DNA from: Variovorax atrisoli 110B
GTDB taxonomy: Bacteria; Pseudomonadota; Gammaproteobacteria; Burkholderiales; Burkholderiaceae_C
Length of the DNA: 64,000 bases
Reading direction: 5' to 3'
Assembly: GCF_000382045.1 (NCBI RefSeq)
Contig: NZ_KB907451.1
Coordinates: forward strand, 310,001 to 374,000
Below the pieces are notes generated by a model that worked only from the letters and a program-made list of their open reading frames with translations, made no database searches and was not told where the DNA came from. Shown in pieces: positions 35,362 to 43,902 of this stretch; the first letter of the stretch is position 1; every line of letters starts with the position of its first letter. Position numbers and translations under genes: made by a program.

Positions 35362-36417
35362 CTAGCCGATCCCCAGCATCCGCTTGTTCGCCGCCACGTC
35401 GGCCCCGCCTGCCGCGAAGTCGTCGAAGGCGCGGTCGGCCACGCGGATGATGTGGTCGGCGATGAACTTCGCGCCCTCGCGCGCGCCGTCTTCGGGGTGC
35501 TTGATGCAGCACTCCCACTCCAGCACCGCCCAGCCCGGGAAGTCGTACTGCGCCATCTTCGAGAAGATGGCCCTGAAGTCCACCTGCCCGTCGCCCAGCG
35601 AGCGGAAGCGCCCTGCCCGGTTGATCCAGCTCTGGAAGCCGCCGTACACGCCCTGCTTGCCGGTCGGGTTGAACTCGGCGTCCTTGACGTGGAAGATCTT
35701 GATGCGCTCGTGGTAGTGGTCGATGTAGGCCAGGTAGTCGAGCTGCTGCAGCATGAAGTGGCTCGGGTCGTACAGCAGGCAGGCGCGCGGATGGTTGTTG
35801 ACGCGCTCCAGGAACATCTCGTAGCTCACGCCGTCGTGCAGGTCCTCGCCGGGGTGTATCTCGTAGCCCACGTCGACGCCGGCCGCGTCGAAGGCGTCGA
35901 GGATGGGCCGCCAGCGGCGCGCGAGTTCGTCGAAGGCCTCCTCGATGAGGCCCGGCGGGCGCGGCGGCCATGAGTAGAGATAGGGCCAGGCCAGCGCACC
36001 CGAGAAGGTCGCGTGCGCCGCGAGCCCGAGGTTGGCCGAGGCCTTCGCCGCGAGGTGCAGCTGCTCGACGGCCCACTGCTGGCGCCGCACCGGGTTGCCG
36101 CGCACCTCGGGCGCCGCGAAGCCGTCGAAGCCCGCGTCGTAGGCCGGGTGCACCGCCACCAGCTGGCCCTGCAGGTGGGTCGAGAGCTCCGTGATCTGCA
36201 GGCCGTGGCTCGCCAGCGTGCCCTTCACCTCCTCGCAGTAGGTCTTGCTCTCGGCTGCGCGCCGAAGGTCGAAGAGGCGGGCGTCCCAGCTCGGTATCTG
36301 CACGCCCTTGTAGCCCAGGCCGGCGGCCCAGCCGGCGATGCCGTCGAGCGTGTCGAAGGGGGCGGTGTCTCCCGCGAACTGGGCCAGGAATATGGCTGGG
36401 CCCTTGATGGTTTTCAT
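35362..36417 (-). CDS. Sugar phosphate isomerase/epimerase (AP-endonuclease-2-type TIM barrel)
   Basis: A 351-residue protein from ATG 36417 (AAGGAAG upstream). TIM-barrel isomerase traits include GYKGVQIPSWD, ITELSTHLQGQL, VDVGYEIHPGEDLHDG (metal-binding Glu/His), LLYDPSHF, IKIFHVKDAEF and AVLEWECCIKHP. These enzymes epimerise or isomerise free or phosphorylated sugars and inositols with a divalent metal. It is divergent from a PuuD-like gene (86 bases). The substrate is not clear. Confidence 0.88.
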   Translation of the reverse strand: MKTIKGPAIFLAQFAGDTAPFDTLDGIAGWAAGLGYKGVQIPSWDARLFDLRRAAESKTYCEEVKGTLASHGLQITELSTHLQGQLVAVHPAYDAGFDGFAAPEVRGNPVRRQQWAVEQLHLAAKASANLGLAAHATFSGALAWPYLYSWPPRPPGLIEEAFDELARRWRPILDAFDAAGVDVGYEIHPGEDLHDGVSYEMFLERVNNHPRACLLYDPSHFMLQQLDYLAYIDHYHERIKIFHVKDAEFNPTGKQGVYGGFQSWINRAGRFRSLGDGQVDFRAIFSKMAQYDFPGWAVLEWECCIKHPEDGAREGAKFIADHIIRVADRAFDDFAAGGADVAANKRMLGIG

Positions 36418-36503
36418 CGGCTTGTCTTCCTTGTACGTTGGGGCAGCGTTGAAAGCATACTTGGCGTGTCGTCCGACCCCGTGCGAGAGGCCAACGAGCC
36501 AAA

Positions 36504-37451
36504 ATGGACTTTCCTTTCCGCATCCCCCGTCCGGTTCGCACTGGCGACAGTCCTGCGATGACACAACCTGTTTCCGCCCGGCTCAAGATCGGCCTGTCGG
36601 CCTGCTTCTCGCATGCCGACCCGGCGCGTTCGCTCTTCACCAACAAGACGCTGCAGTACGTCGAGCAGTCGATCGCGCACTGGCTCATGTCCGCCGGCGC
36701 CATGGTCGTGATGGTGCCCTGCCCCACCGGCGAGACCGCGCGCGGCGACACCAAGCTGTCGCACTACGCCGAGTGGCTCGACGGCGTGGTGATGCACGGC
36801 GGGGCCGACGTCTGGCCCGGCAGCTACGGCGAGGTGCCGCTGAAGGACGCCTGGATCGGCGACCGCATCCGCGACCTCTACGACCTCGCGCTGGTCGAGG
36901 CCTTCGAGCAGGCCGGCAAGCCCATCTTCGGCGTCTGCCGGGGCCTGCAGCTCATCAACGTGGCCTTCGGCGGCACGCTCTACCAGGACATCGAGGAGCA
37001 GCACGGCCATCCCCAGACGCTGAAGCATCGCGACCCGGTGACCTACGACCAGAACTTCCACGACATCGAGATCGTCGAGGGCACGCGGCTTTCCAAGCTC
37101 TATCCGAAGATTCGCTCGGCGCGCGTCAACAGCATCCACCACCAGGGCATCAAGGGGCTCGCGCCGGGCTTCGAGATCGAGGCCTGGAGCCTGCCCGACC
37201 GCGTGCCCGAGGCCATCCGCCGGCTGCCCGACCGCGGCCGCAGCTACATCGCCGCGACCCAGTGGCACCCCGAGTTCCACAAGTACGGCAGCACCGAGAC
37301 GGTGGACGACACGCCCATCCTGCACGACTTCCTCTGGGCCTGCGCCACCGCCAAGGTCGCGCCCAGGACCTCGCCGCGCTCCGGCCCCGGCAAGATCCGC
37401 GACCGCGCCGCGCGCGTGCTGCGGCAGGCGCTGCTGAGAAGGCGGGGCTAG
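36504..37451 (+). CDS. PuuD-like class-I glutamine amidotransferase (gamma-glutamyl hydrolase, peptidase C26)
   Basis: A 315-residue protein; ATG 36558 is a possible shorter start. The nucleophile is C145 in FGVCRGLQL, and QWHPEF near residue 255 supplies the catalytic His-Glu. VVMHGGADVWPGSY and NSIHHQGIKGLAPGFEIEAWS are typical of the gamma-glutamyl-GABA hydrolase group. These enzymes release glutamate from gamma-glutamylated amines in polyamine degradation, but other Pu pathway genes are absent nearby, so the substrate is unproven. The C-terminus is Arg-rich. Confidence 0.88.
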   Translation: MDFPFRIPRPVRTGDSPAMTQPVSARLKIGLSACFSHADPARSLFTNKTLQYVEQSIAHWLMSAGAMVVMVPCPTGETARGDTKLSHYAEWLDGVVMHGGADVWPGSYGEVPLKDAWIGDRIRDLYDLALVEAFEQAGKPIFGVCRGLQLINVAFGGTLYQDIEEQHGHPQTLKHRDPVTYDQNFHDIEIVEGTRLSKLYPKIRSARVNSIHHQGIKGLAPGFEIEAWSLPDRVPEAIRRLPDRGRSYIAATQWHPEFHKYGSTETVDDTPILHDFLWACATAKVAPRTSPRSGPGKIRDRAARVLRQALLRRRG

Positions 37452-37484
37452 GCGGACGCGAGCCTCGCCCAGGCGCCCAGGCGC

Positions 37485-39125
37485 TCAGCGCCAGGCGGCG
37501 CGCAGCAGCGCTGCCGGATCGGAAGTGCCGGCACTGATGCCCGTCACCGGCCCCCAGTCGGGATCGAAGCGGCTCGACAGGAAGGCGGCCGACTCCTCGG
37601 CGCTCGCATGCTCCAGCATCAGGCAGGCCTGCGCGGCCAGCACCAGGCGCTGGGTGAAGCGGCGGGCCTGCGGCTCCAGCTCCTGCGGCGGCAGCTGCGT
37701 CATGCGGCGCACGGACTGCAGCGCGTCGAGCACGCGGGGCTCGCCGGTGGCGACCTCCTGCAGCTGGTCGAGCACGAGATGCGCGTCGTCGGGATTGCGC
37801 GAGACGGCGCGCAGCACGTCGAGGCACATCACGTTGCCCGAGCCTTCCCAGATCGAGTTGACCGGCGCCTCGCGGAACAGCCGGCCCATCGGGCTCTCCT
37901 CGACGTAGCCGTTGCCGCCGAACACCTCCATCGCCTCGCCGGTGAAGGCCACCGCGCGCTTGCAGTTCCAGAACTTGGCCGCGGGCGTGAGCAGGCGGCG
38001 CCAGGCCGTGTCCAGCGGTGCCGCCGAGCCGAAGCGCGAGGCCAGCCCCATCGCCAGCAGCGTGGCGGCCTGCGATTCGAGCGCCATGTCGGCCAGCAGC
38101 GCGGTCATCACCGGCTGGTCGGCCAGCGCCTTGCCGAAGGCGTGGCGGTTGCGCGCGTAGTGCAGCGCCTGCGCGAAGCCCTGGCGCATGAAGCCGGCGC
38201 TGGCCAGCGCGCAGTCCAGCCGCGTCACGGTCGCCATCTCGATGATGGTCGGGATGCCCCGGCCCTCCTCGCCCACGAGCACGCCCCAGGCCTCCTTGAA
38301 CTCGACCTCGCTGCTCGAGTTGGAGCGGTTGCCCACCTTGTCCTTCAGCCGCTGGATGTGCACCGCGTTCCTGCTTCCATCGGGCCGCCAGCGCGGCACG
38401 AAGAAGCACGAGGAGCCGTGCTCTTCGGTCTTGGCCAGCACCAGGTGGCCGTCGCACATCGGCGCCGAGAAGAACCACTTGTGGCCGGTGAGGAGGAATT
38501 CGCTTCCCCATGGACCACTCCCCGCCGGCACGGCGCGCGTGGTGTTGGTGCGCACGTCGCTGCCGCCCTGCTTCTCGGTCATGCCCATGCCGACGGTGAT
38601 CGAGGTCTTGCCCTCGAGCGGAATGTCGCGCAGATCGTGCTCGTTCGACGCGAGCTTGTCGCGCAGCACGGCATGCAGCGCCGCGTTGCGGCGCACGACA
38701 GGGATGCAGGCCTTGGTCATGGTGGTCGGGCAGGTGGAGCCCGACTCGATCTGGCTGTGCATGTACAGCGACGCGCCGTAGCCCACCCAGGCCGAGGGCC
38801 GTTCGTCGAAGAACGGCAGGTTGGCGATGCCGTTGCGCCGGGCGATGGCCATCATCGTGTGCCAGGCCGGATGGAAGCGCACCTGGTCGATGCGCTCGCC
38901 CGTACGCGAGTGGGTGTGCAGCTCGGGCTCGTGGCGGTTGGCGTCCTCCGCGGCGCGCAGCGTGGCCTCGGCGCCGTACTCCGCGCCCTGGCGCACCAGT
39001 TCCTCGTCGCGCCAGGCCGCGCCGCCGCGTTCCACTGCGCCGCGCAGCGCGGGGTCGCTGGTGTAGACGTTGTAGTCCTTGAGTTCGGGGACCTGGTTGT
39101 CGGGATGGATGCCGGTGGTGGTCAT
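37485..39125 (-). CDS. AidB-like acyl-CoA dehydrogenase family flavoprotein
   Basis: A 546-residue protein with AGGAGA before ATG 39125. The N-terminal tetramerisation part (HTHSRTGERIDQVRFHPAWHTMM), GMTEKQGGSDVRTNTT flavin-binding motif, LTGHKWFFSAPMCDGHLVLAKT, and SIWEGSGNVMCLDVLRA match E. coli AidB and its relatives. AidB binds DNA and FAD and protects from alkylation; other members are real acyl-CoA dehydrogenases. It is 40 bases downstream of a thioesterase gene and in the same probable operon, under a TetR regulator, so lipid/acyl-CoA metabolism is equally possible. Confidence 0.9.
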   Translation of the reverse strand: MTTTGIHPDNQVPELKDYNVYTSDPALRGAVERGGAAWRDEELVRQGAEYGAEATLRAAEDANRHEPELHTHSRTGERIDQVRFHPAWHTMMAIARRNGIANLPFFDERPSAWVGYGASLYMHSQIESGSTCPTTMTKACIPVVRRNAALHAVLRDKLASNEHDLRDIPLEGKTSITVGMGMTEKQGGSDVRTNTTRAVPAGSGPWGSEFLLTGHKWFFSAPMCDGHLVLAKTEEHGSSCFFVPRWRPDGSRNAVHIQRLKDKVGNRSNSSSEVEFKEAWGVLVGEEGRGIPTIIEMATVTRLDCALASAGFMRQGFAQALHYARNRHAFGKALADQPVMTALLADMALESQAATLLAMGLASRFGSAAPLDTAWRRLLTPAAKFWNCKRAVAFTGEAMEVFGGNGYVEESPMGRLFREAPVNSIWEGSGNVMCLDVLRAVSRNPDDAHLVLDQLQEVATGEPRVLDALQSVRRMTQLPPQELEPQARRFTQRLVLAAQACLMLEHASAEESAAFLSSRFDPDWGPVTGISAGTSDPAALLRAAWR

Positions 39126-39165
39126 GCGCGTCTGTCTCCTGAGTGTTCGTTCGGGTGCCGATGGA

Positions 39166-40002
39166 TCAGGCGCCGGGGCTGCGTTCGCGCAGCACCAGCG
39201 TCTGGGTGGCGATGCCGATCGGGCCCTGCTCGTCGAAGAGGTGGGACACGACCAGGCCCGCGCCGCCGCCGTGCACCTCCGAGGCCGAGCGCAGGCCGAT
39301 CCACTCTCCCTGCGGCACGCGGAAGAGGTTCATGCTCAGGTCGGCATTGGTGAACAGGTAGCGGTCGACCGGCAGCACCCAGCTCAGCCCGTTGCCGAAG
39401 TCGGCCGCCGCCGCGGCGCGCATCGCAGGCGAGGTGGTTGCGCCGTGCAGCAGAGGCACCGCGAGGCGGAACCATGCGGAACACGGACCGGGCCGGGTCG
39501 AGTCGCCCTCGGCGACGCGCGTTTCCATGGCCGTGCTGTAGAACGACTCGCCCTCGGGCAGGCCCGGGATGCGCACGTGCTGTGTGCAGTCGCGCGGCAG
39601 CGGCCGCAGCGGCTCCTGCGGCCAGCCCGGCAGGCCGGGCGGAAGCGCCAGCGACTGGCTTGCCAGCAGCAGCGCGTGCGCCCGTGCCACCAGCACCTCG
39701 CCCGCCAGCAGATCGATGCCCACGCGCACCGTGGAGCGCGCGGACTGCACCTGCGTGCGCGTGACGAGCGGTGCCAGCGGCACCGGCTTGACCAGTTCGA
39801 GCGTGAGCCGCGCCAGCTGCCAGCCAGGCCCCGGCGCAGCGCGCTCGGCCACGTGAACCAGCAGCGCGGCCGGTGCGCCGCCGTGCTGCGCACGCGGGTC
39901 CCAGGGGCCGCGCGACGACGGGCCGGGCAGCCATGCATCGTCGCCCTGTGCGGTGTAGACAGCTGGATGCGATTCGTCCCGGGTGCTCTCGTCTTGTGCC
40001 AT
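39166..40002 (-). CDS. Acyl-CoA thioesterase-like (double hotdog) protein
   Basis: A 278-residue cytosolic protein with two hotdog-like repeats: HGGAPAALLVHVAERAAPG...LTLELVKPVPLAPL and FTNADLSMNLFRVPQGEWIGLRSASEVHGGGAGL...LFDEQGPIG. The second repeat shows the D-x-T/S-like active region of TesB-type thioesterases. It would release fatty acids from acyl-CoA. Divergent from a TetR-type regulator and upstream of the AidB-like gene. Confidence 0.82.
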   Translation of the reverse strand: MAQDESTRDESHPAVYTAQGDDAWLPGPSSRGPWDPRAQHGGAPAALLVHVAERAAPGPGWQLARLTLELVKPVPLAPLVTRTQVQSARSTVRVGIDLLAGEVLVARAHALLLASQSLALPPGLPGWPQEPLRPLPRDCTQHVRIPGLPEGESFYSTAMETRVAEGDSTRPGPCSAWFRLAVPLLHGATTSPAMRAAAAADFGNGLSWVLPVDRYLFTNADLSMNLFRVPQGEWIGLRSASEVHGGGAGLVVSHLFDEQGPIGIATQTLVLRERSPGA

Positions 40003-40077
40003 TGCAGAATGCCGTTCGATGGGTCAGAAAATTCTAGGAACAACCCGCCCGCGAGGTGTTCGGGTTCGGCTGCGCTG

Positions 40078-40707
40078 ATGGCGACCGCTCGCGCCCCGGC
40101 CGCCGCCCCCAGGCGCAAGCCGCGCCAGTCCCGTGCGCGCCACACCTCGCAGGCCCTGCAGGAGGCCTTTGTTCGGCTTTTGGTCGAGAAGGGCTACGCC
40201 GCCATCACCATCCGCGAGATCGTGTCGGTGGCCGGCACGGGGCTCGGCAGCTTCTACGAATACTTCGCGAGCAAGGAAGACCTGGCGCGCGTGTGCCTGC
40301 ACCTGCGATCCAAGGCACTGCTGCTGGACATGCGCGCCGCCGTCGCCGCGCATGCGGGCCGGCCGCTAGCGGAAATCGTGGATGCGGTGATCGACGCGCA
40401 GCTGGAGGCGCATCGCGCGCAGCCCCTGGCCTGGGGCGCGCACTACCTGCTGGAGCGGCATCTCTCGGGCCCCGAGGCCTATCGCAAGATGTACGACCGC
40501 TTCGTGGCCGAATGGGTGGGCGTGCTCGACGCGGCCATCGACCTGTCGCCGGACTGCCAGAAGAAGGAAGTCGCCCGCGTGTGCCAGACCATCATCTACG
40601 GCCTGTTCGCGCACCTGCACATCGGCACGGGCGGGCGGCCCGACCTTCAGGCGCTGTCACGGCAGCTGCGTGCCGCACTGCACGGCTACCTGAAGGGCGT
40701 GGCCTGA
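40078..40707 (+). CDS. TetR-family transcriptional regulator
   Basis: A 209-residue repressor from ATG 40078; ATG 40009 would leave only six bases to the divergent gene and is less likely. The HTH is at residues ~22-70 (LQEAFVRLLVEKGYAAITIREIVSVAGTGLGSFYEYFASKEDLARV), with an all-helical ligand domain after it. The spacer to the thioesterase gene carries a GAACA-N14-TGTTC repeat at 40038-40061, a possible operator. It probably represses the thioesterase/AidB operon in response to an acyl-CoA or lipophilic ligand. Confidence 0.9.
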   Translation: MATARAPAAAPRRKPRQSRARHTSQALQEAFVRLLVEKGYAAITIREIVSVAGTGLGSFYEYFASKEDLARVCLHLRSKALLLDMRAAVAAHAGRPLAEIVDAVIDAQLEAHRAQPLAWGAHYLLERHLSGPEAYRKMYDRFVAEWVGVLDAAIDLSPDCQKKEVARVCQTIIYGLFAHLHIGTGGRPDLQALSRQLRAALHGYLKGVA

Positions 40708-40713
40708 TCCGGG

Positions 40714-40905
40714 TCAGCGCGGGCTGCTGCTGTTCTTGTAGCCGCTGACGCTGGCGTCGATGGTGCCGAACACCGTGACGCCGCTGCCGCTGCTCGGCGT
40801 TGCGGCGGAGGAGCCAGCGTTGCCTGCGGAACCCGTGCCGGCGCAACCCGTGGCCAGCACGCCCATGGCGATCGCGAATGCGGCGGCGATGAAAGACGAC
40901 TTCAA
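40714..40905 (-). CDS. Small lipoprotein with porin-like C-terminal strand
   Basis: A 63-residue precursor from TTG 40905, with GGAGA 5-6 bases upstream; no ATG could keep the signal intact. MKSSFIAAAFAIAMGVLATGC has a lipobox (LATG-C21), so the mature protein starts at C21. After a Gly/Ser/Thr linker, GVTVFGTIDASVSGYKNS resembles the first beta-strand of betaproteobacterial porins (VTLYGxxDAxV). Function unknown; it could be a relic of a porin or a small outer-membrane lipoprotein. Convergent with TetR, six bases apart. Confidence 0.65.
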   Translation of the reverse strand: MKSSFIAAAFAIAMGVLATGCAGTGSAGNAGSSAATPSSGSGVTVFGTIDASVSGYKNSSSPR

Positions 40906-40984
40906 CGGAATCTCCTGGGTGGTTGGATCGGAACCACTATAGGCCGGCCGCGCAAAGCGGCCTGTAACAGCACACCCGGCGCCG

Positions 40985-41866
40985 TCAGGGTTGTTGGCGC
41001 GGGTCGGTGGCCAGCAGCATCTCGACCATCGAGCGCAGGTGCCCCTGCAGCCGCGCCGCGCCGGCCTCGTCGAGCGCCAGCGTGGCCTCGTCCATGTAGA
41101 GCCTGCGGTTGATCTCGACCTGGATGCTGTGCCGGTTCGCGTCGGGCCTGCCCTGCCGGCGCACCAGTTCCACGCCCTTGTAGGGATGGTTGTAGTCCAC
41201 GCTGTAGCCGAAGCCGCGGAGGTGTTCGCAGATCCTGCGCGACAGCGCCGGATTGGCCGTGCTGCCGTCGCGGTCGCCGATCACGAAGTCGGCATGCACC
41301 AGGCCCGGAAAGTCGGTCGCATGGCTGGCCGCGACGGCCGGCATCGAGTGGCAGTTGATGTGGATGCTGTAGCCGTGGCGCGCATGCGCCTCGTCCACCG
41401 CCTGCGCCACGGCGGCGTGGTACGGCCGCCAGCAGCTGTCGATGCGCTGGCGCACCTCTTCCACCGGAAGCAGTCGGTCGTAGATCGGCAGCCCGTCGTC
41501 GGTGAGCTTCCAGATCAGGCCCTTGCCCAGGCGCACCTTCGACAGCACGCGCGGGTCGGTGGAGACCGGGTCGGTCCACGTGCCTTCGAGCATGCTGGTG
41601 TCGATCTCGGTCGTGTCGCGGTTGGCGTCGAGGTAGCTGCGTGGAAAGTGCGCCTCGATCCATGCCGCGCCCAGTTCGGGCGCGAAGGCATAGAGCTTCT
41701 CGACGTGCGTGTCCTCGGCCCGGCGCAGCGTGGCCAGGTCGCGCACCGTGCGGAAGTCCTCGGGGTAGACGGTGCCGCTGTGCGGGGAGTCCAGCACCAG
41801 CGGCGTGTGCCCGGCGACGCTTGTCACCTGGGCGCGGGTTTGAATCAGTTTCAGGACAGGATGCAT
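40985..41866 (-). CDS. N-formylglutamate amidohydrolase-family protein
   Basis: A 293-residue enzyme of the HutG/FGase family: PLVLDSPHSGTVYPEDF, DTHVEKLYAFAPELGA, YLDANRD, ETDTSMLEGTW-like region, and YSIHINCHSMPAV with a zinc-site His, plus VEINRRLYMDE near the end. N-formylglutamate amidohydrolases split N-formyl-L-glutamate in histidine degradation; no other hut gene is here, so it may act on another N-acyl acid. It begins 13 bases downstream of the Bug receptor stop and is likely in that operon under the LysR gene at 42954. Confidence 0.88.
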   Translation of the reverse strand: MHPVLKLIQTRAQVTSVAGHTPLVLDSPHSGTVYPEDFRTVRDLATLRRAEDTHVEKLYAFAPELGAAWIEAHFPRSYLDANRDTTEIDTSMLEGTWTDPVSTDPRVLSKVRLGKGLIWKLTDDGLPIYDRLLPVEEVRQRIDSCWRPYHAAVAQAVDEAHARHGYSIHINCHSMPAVAASHATDFPGLVHADFVIGDRDGSTANPALSRRICEHLRGFGYSVDYNHPYKGVELVRRQGRPDANRHSIQVEINRRLYMDEATLALDEAGAARLQGHLRSMVEMLLATDPRQQP

Positions 41867-41879
41867 AGGCAGGCCGGGC

Positions 41880-42842
41880 TCAGTCCAATCGCACGCGTGC
41901 GAATTCGGCCACCTTCTTCATCTTGTCGATCTCGCTGGCGATCTGCCTGGTGAACTGCGCCGGCGTGGTGCCCGAGGCGTACAGGCCCTGCAGCGCAAGG
42001 CGATCGCGCACCGAGGCGTCCTTCAGCGCGGTGGCCACGGCCTGCTGCATGCGCAGCACCAGCTCGGCCGGCGTGCCTGCGGGCGCGACCATGCCGAACC
42101 ACGACGGGTCGTTGTTGACCGGATAGCCCAGCTCCGCATAGGTGGGCACGTCGGGCAGCACGTCGAGGCGGCCGTTCCACGACACGGCCAGCGCCTTCAG
42201 CTTTCCCGCCTTCACGTGCGGCAGCGAGGAGGCCACCTGGTCGAAGTACACCGGCACCTCGCCCGCGAGCACGTCGTTGATGGCCGGGCCCGCACCGCGG
42301 TAGGGGATGTGCACCATCGAGGTTCCGGTGCTGCTCTTGAACAGCTCGCCCCACATGTGGCCGATGGTGCCGTTGCCCGGCGTGGCGTACGACACCTTGC
42401 CCGGGTTGGCCTTCAGGTACTTCACCAGCTCGGCGAAGCTGGCCACCGGCAGCTTCGTCGGGTTGATGACGATCACGCCCGGCGCCTTGACGATCTCGGT
42501 GACGGCGGCGAAGCCCTTGATCGGGTCGTAGGGCAGCTTCTGGTAGACGGCCGGGTTTACGCCGTGCGTGGACAGGGTGGCGATGCCGAAGGCCAGGCCG
42601 TCCGGCGTGGCGCGGGCCAGTTCGGCCATGCCGATGGAGCCGCCGGCGCCCGCGCGGTTGTCGATGACCACGGGCTGCTGGAGGATCTTGCCGAGGGGCT
42701 CGCCGAGCACGCGCGCCGTGATGTCGGTGGCGCCGCCGGGCGGGAAGGGCACGATCAGGCGGATCGGCTTGCCCTGGGCGAAGGATATTCCTGGCACGAC
42801 AGATGCGGCGGCAAGGGTGGAAATGAAATGACGACGTAGCAT
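41880..42842 (-). CDS. Bug-family substrate-binding receptor
   Basis: A 320-residue precursor from ATG 42842. The Sec-type signal peptide (MLRRHFISTLAAASVVPGISFAQ) is cleaved after about residue 22. KPIRLIVPFPPGGATDITARVLGEPLG, DNRAGAGGSIGMAEL and THIPYRGAGPAINDVLAG-like segments are canonical Bug. Tight linkage with the N-formylglutamate amidohydrolase gene suggests the ligand is an N-acyl amino acid or dicarboxylate. Divergent LysR regulator; no TctAB nearby. Confidence 0.92.
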   Translation of the reverse strand: MLRRHFISTLAAASVVPGISFAQGKPIRLIVPFPPGGATDITARVLGEPLGKILQQPVVIDNRAGAGGSIGMAELARATPDGLAFGIATLSTHGVNPAVYQKLPYDPIKGFAAVTEIVKAPGVIVINPTKLPVASFAELVKYLKANPGKVSYATPGNGTIGHMWGELFKSSTGTSMVHIPYRGAGPAINDVLAGEVPVYFDQVASSLPHVKAGKLKALAVSWNGRLDVLPDVPTYAELGYPVNNDPSWFGMVAPAGTPAELVLRMQQAVATALKDASVRDRLALQGLYASGTTPAQFTRQIASEIDKMKKVAEFARVRLD

Positions 42843-42864
42843 GGGATTTTTCCGATGAATCAGG

Positions 42865-42894
42865 AGGTGACGGAGCGATTCGCTCCCATCACCT
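42865..42894 (-). promoter_or_regulatory. 13-bp stem-loop in the leader of the Bug operon
   Basis: AGGTGA/TCACCT and GGAGCGA/TCGCTCC stack into a stem of 13 pairs with small internal bulges, 23 bases before the Bug ATG. On the minus strand its right-hand flank reads CACCTCCT, matching the 16S anti-Shine-Dalgarno sequence. It may affect translation or message stability. Confidence 0.4.
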
Positions 42895-42915
42895 GAAGCA
42901 AAGGATAGACCAGCT

Positions 42916-42936
42916 AACATTCCAATCTGGAATGTT
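42916..42936. promoter_or_regulatory. Candidate LysR operator palindrome
   Basis: AACATTCCA-ATC-TGGAATGTT is a perfect 9-bp-arm palindrome, containing a T-N11-A core. It lies 17 bases before the LysR start (42954) and 74 bases before the Bug start. Strong candidate for auto-regulation and control of the receptor/amidohydrolase operon. Confidence 0.65.
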
Positions 42937-42953
42937 TTGATGGGCTTCCTTCC

Positions 42954-43886
42954 ATGTCGCTTCGCCGTCTCAATCCGCCTATGAACCTGCTGCGCGCCTT
43001 CTCGACCGTGGTGCGCTTCGGCGGCGTCTCGCGCGCCGCCGAGGCGCTGCACCTCACGCAGGGCGCCGTCAGCAAGCAGGTGCAGGAACTCGAGCGCTGG
43101 ATCGGCGCGCCGCTGTTCGAGCGCAGCCGCAAGCGCCTCGCGCTCACGCCGGCGGGCGAACGCTACGAGAAGGCGGTGCGCGCCACGCTGGCGCAACTGG
43201 AGGCGGCCACGCTGGAGCTCATCACGAGCGGCGATGGCGGTGGCGCGTTGCACCTCTCCGCCCTGCCCACCTTCGGCGCCAAGTGGCTGATTCCGCGGCT
43301 GCCCGATTTCCAGCGCGCGCATCCACAGATCACGCTGCATTTCGTGCCCTTCGTGCACGGCTACGACTTCGAGCGGCCGGAGCTCGACTGCGCCATTCTT
43401 TTCGGCGACGGCCATTGGCCCGGCGCCCGGTCGCACTACCTCGCGGGGCAGGATGTGGCGCTGATCGCGCCGCGAGCGGCGCAGGCCGAGGTGGCCATCC
43501 GCACGCCGCAGGACGTGGCGCGCTGCACGCTGCTGCGCCACGTCACGGTGCCGCAGTCGTGGCTGCACTGGAGCGAAACGCATGGGGTGCGCGGGCTCGA
43601 CCCGCTGGCGGGTCCGCAGTTCGACCAGTTCCAGACCATGATTCGTGCGGTCATGGCCGGCATGGGCGTGGCGCTGGTGCCGCGCTGCCTGGTGCAGGAC
43701 GAGATCGCCTCGGGGCTGGTGGACGAGCCGCTGCCCGGCGGCGGCTACCGCGGCAACGAGGGCTACTGGTTCTGCTACCCGGAAGGGCGCGGCCAGCTCG
43801 CCACGCTCGATCATTTCCGCAGCTGGCTGCTCGCGGAGGTGGACCGCGCCAAGGAGGCGCCGGCCCCCCTGCCCGCCCCTGGCTGA
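42954..43886 (+). CDS. LysR-family (GcvA-like) transcriptional regulator
   Basis: A 310-residue regulator. HTH residues 7-65 (LNPPMNLLRAFSTVVRFGGVSRAAEALHLTQGAVSKQVQELERWIGAPLFERSRKRLALT), typical of the GcvA subgroup; effector domain with LHLSALPTFGAKWLIPRLPDFQ and ELDCAILFGDG. The C-terminus is Pro-rich. It is divergent from the Bug/N-formylglutamate amidohydrolase operon and has a palindromic site in the spacer. Confidence 0.92.
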   Translation: MSLRRLNPPMNLLRAFSTVVRFGGVSRAAEALHLTQGAVSKQVQELERWIGAPLFERSRKRLALTPAGERYEKAVRATLAQLEAATLELITSGDGGGALHLSALPTFGAKWLIPRLPDFQRAHPQITLHFVPFVHGYDFERPELDCAILFGDGHWPGARSHYLAGQDVALIAPRAAQAEVAIRTPQDVARCTLLRHVTVPQSWLHWSETHGVRGLDPLAGPQFDQFQTMIRAVMAGMGVALVPRCLVQDEIASGLVDEPLPGGGYRGNEGYWFCYPEGRGQLATLDHFRSWLLAEVDRAKEAPAPLPAPG

Positions 43887-43902
43887 AGCGCCCGGCGGGA
43901 CG

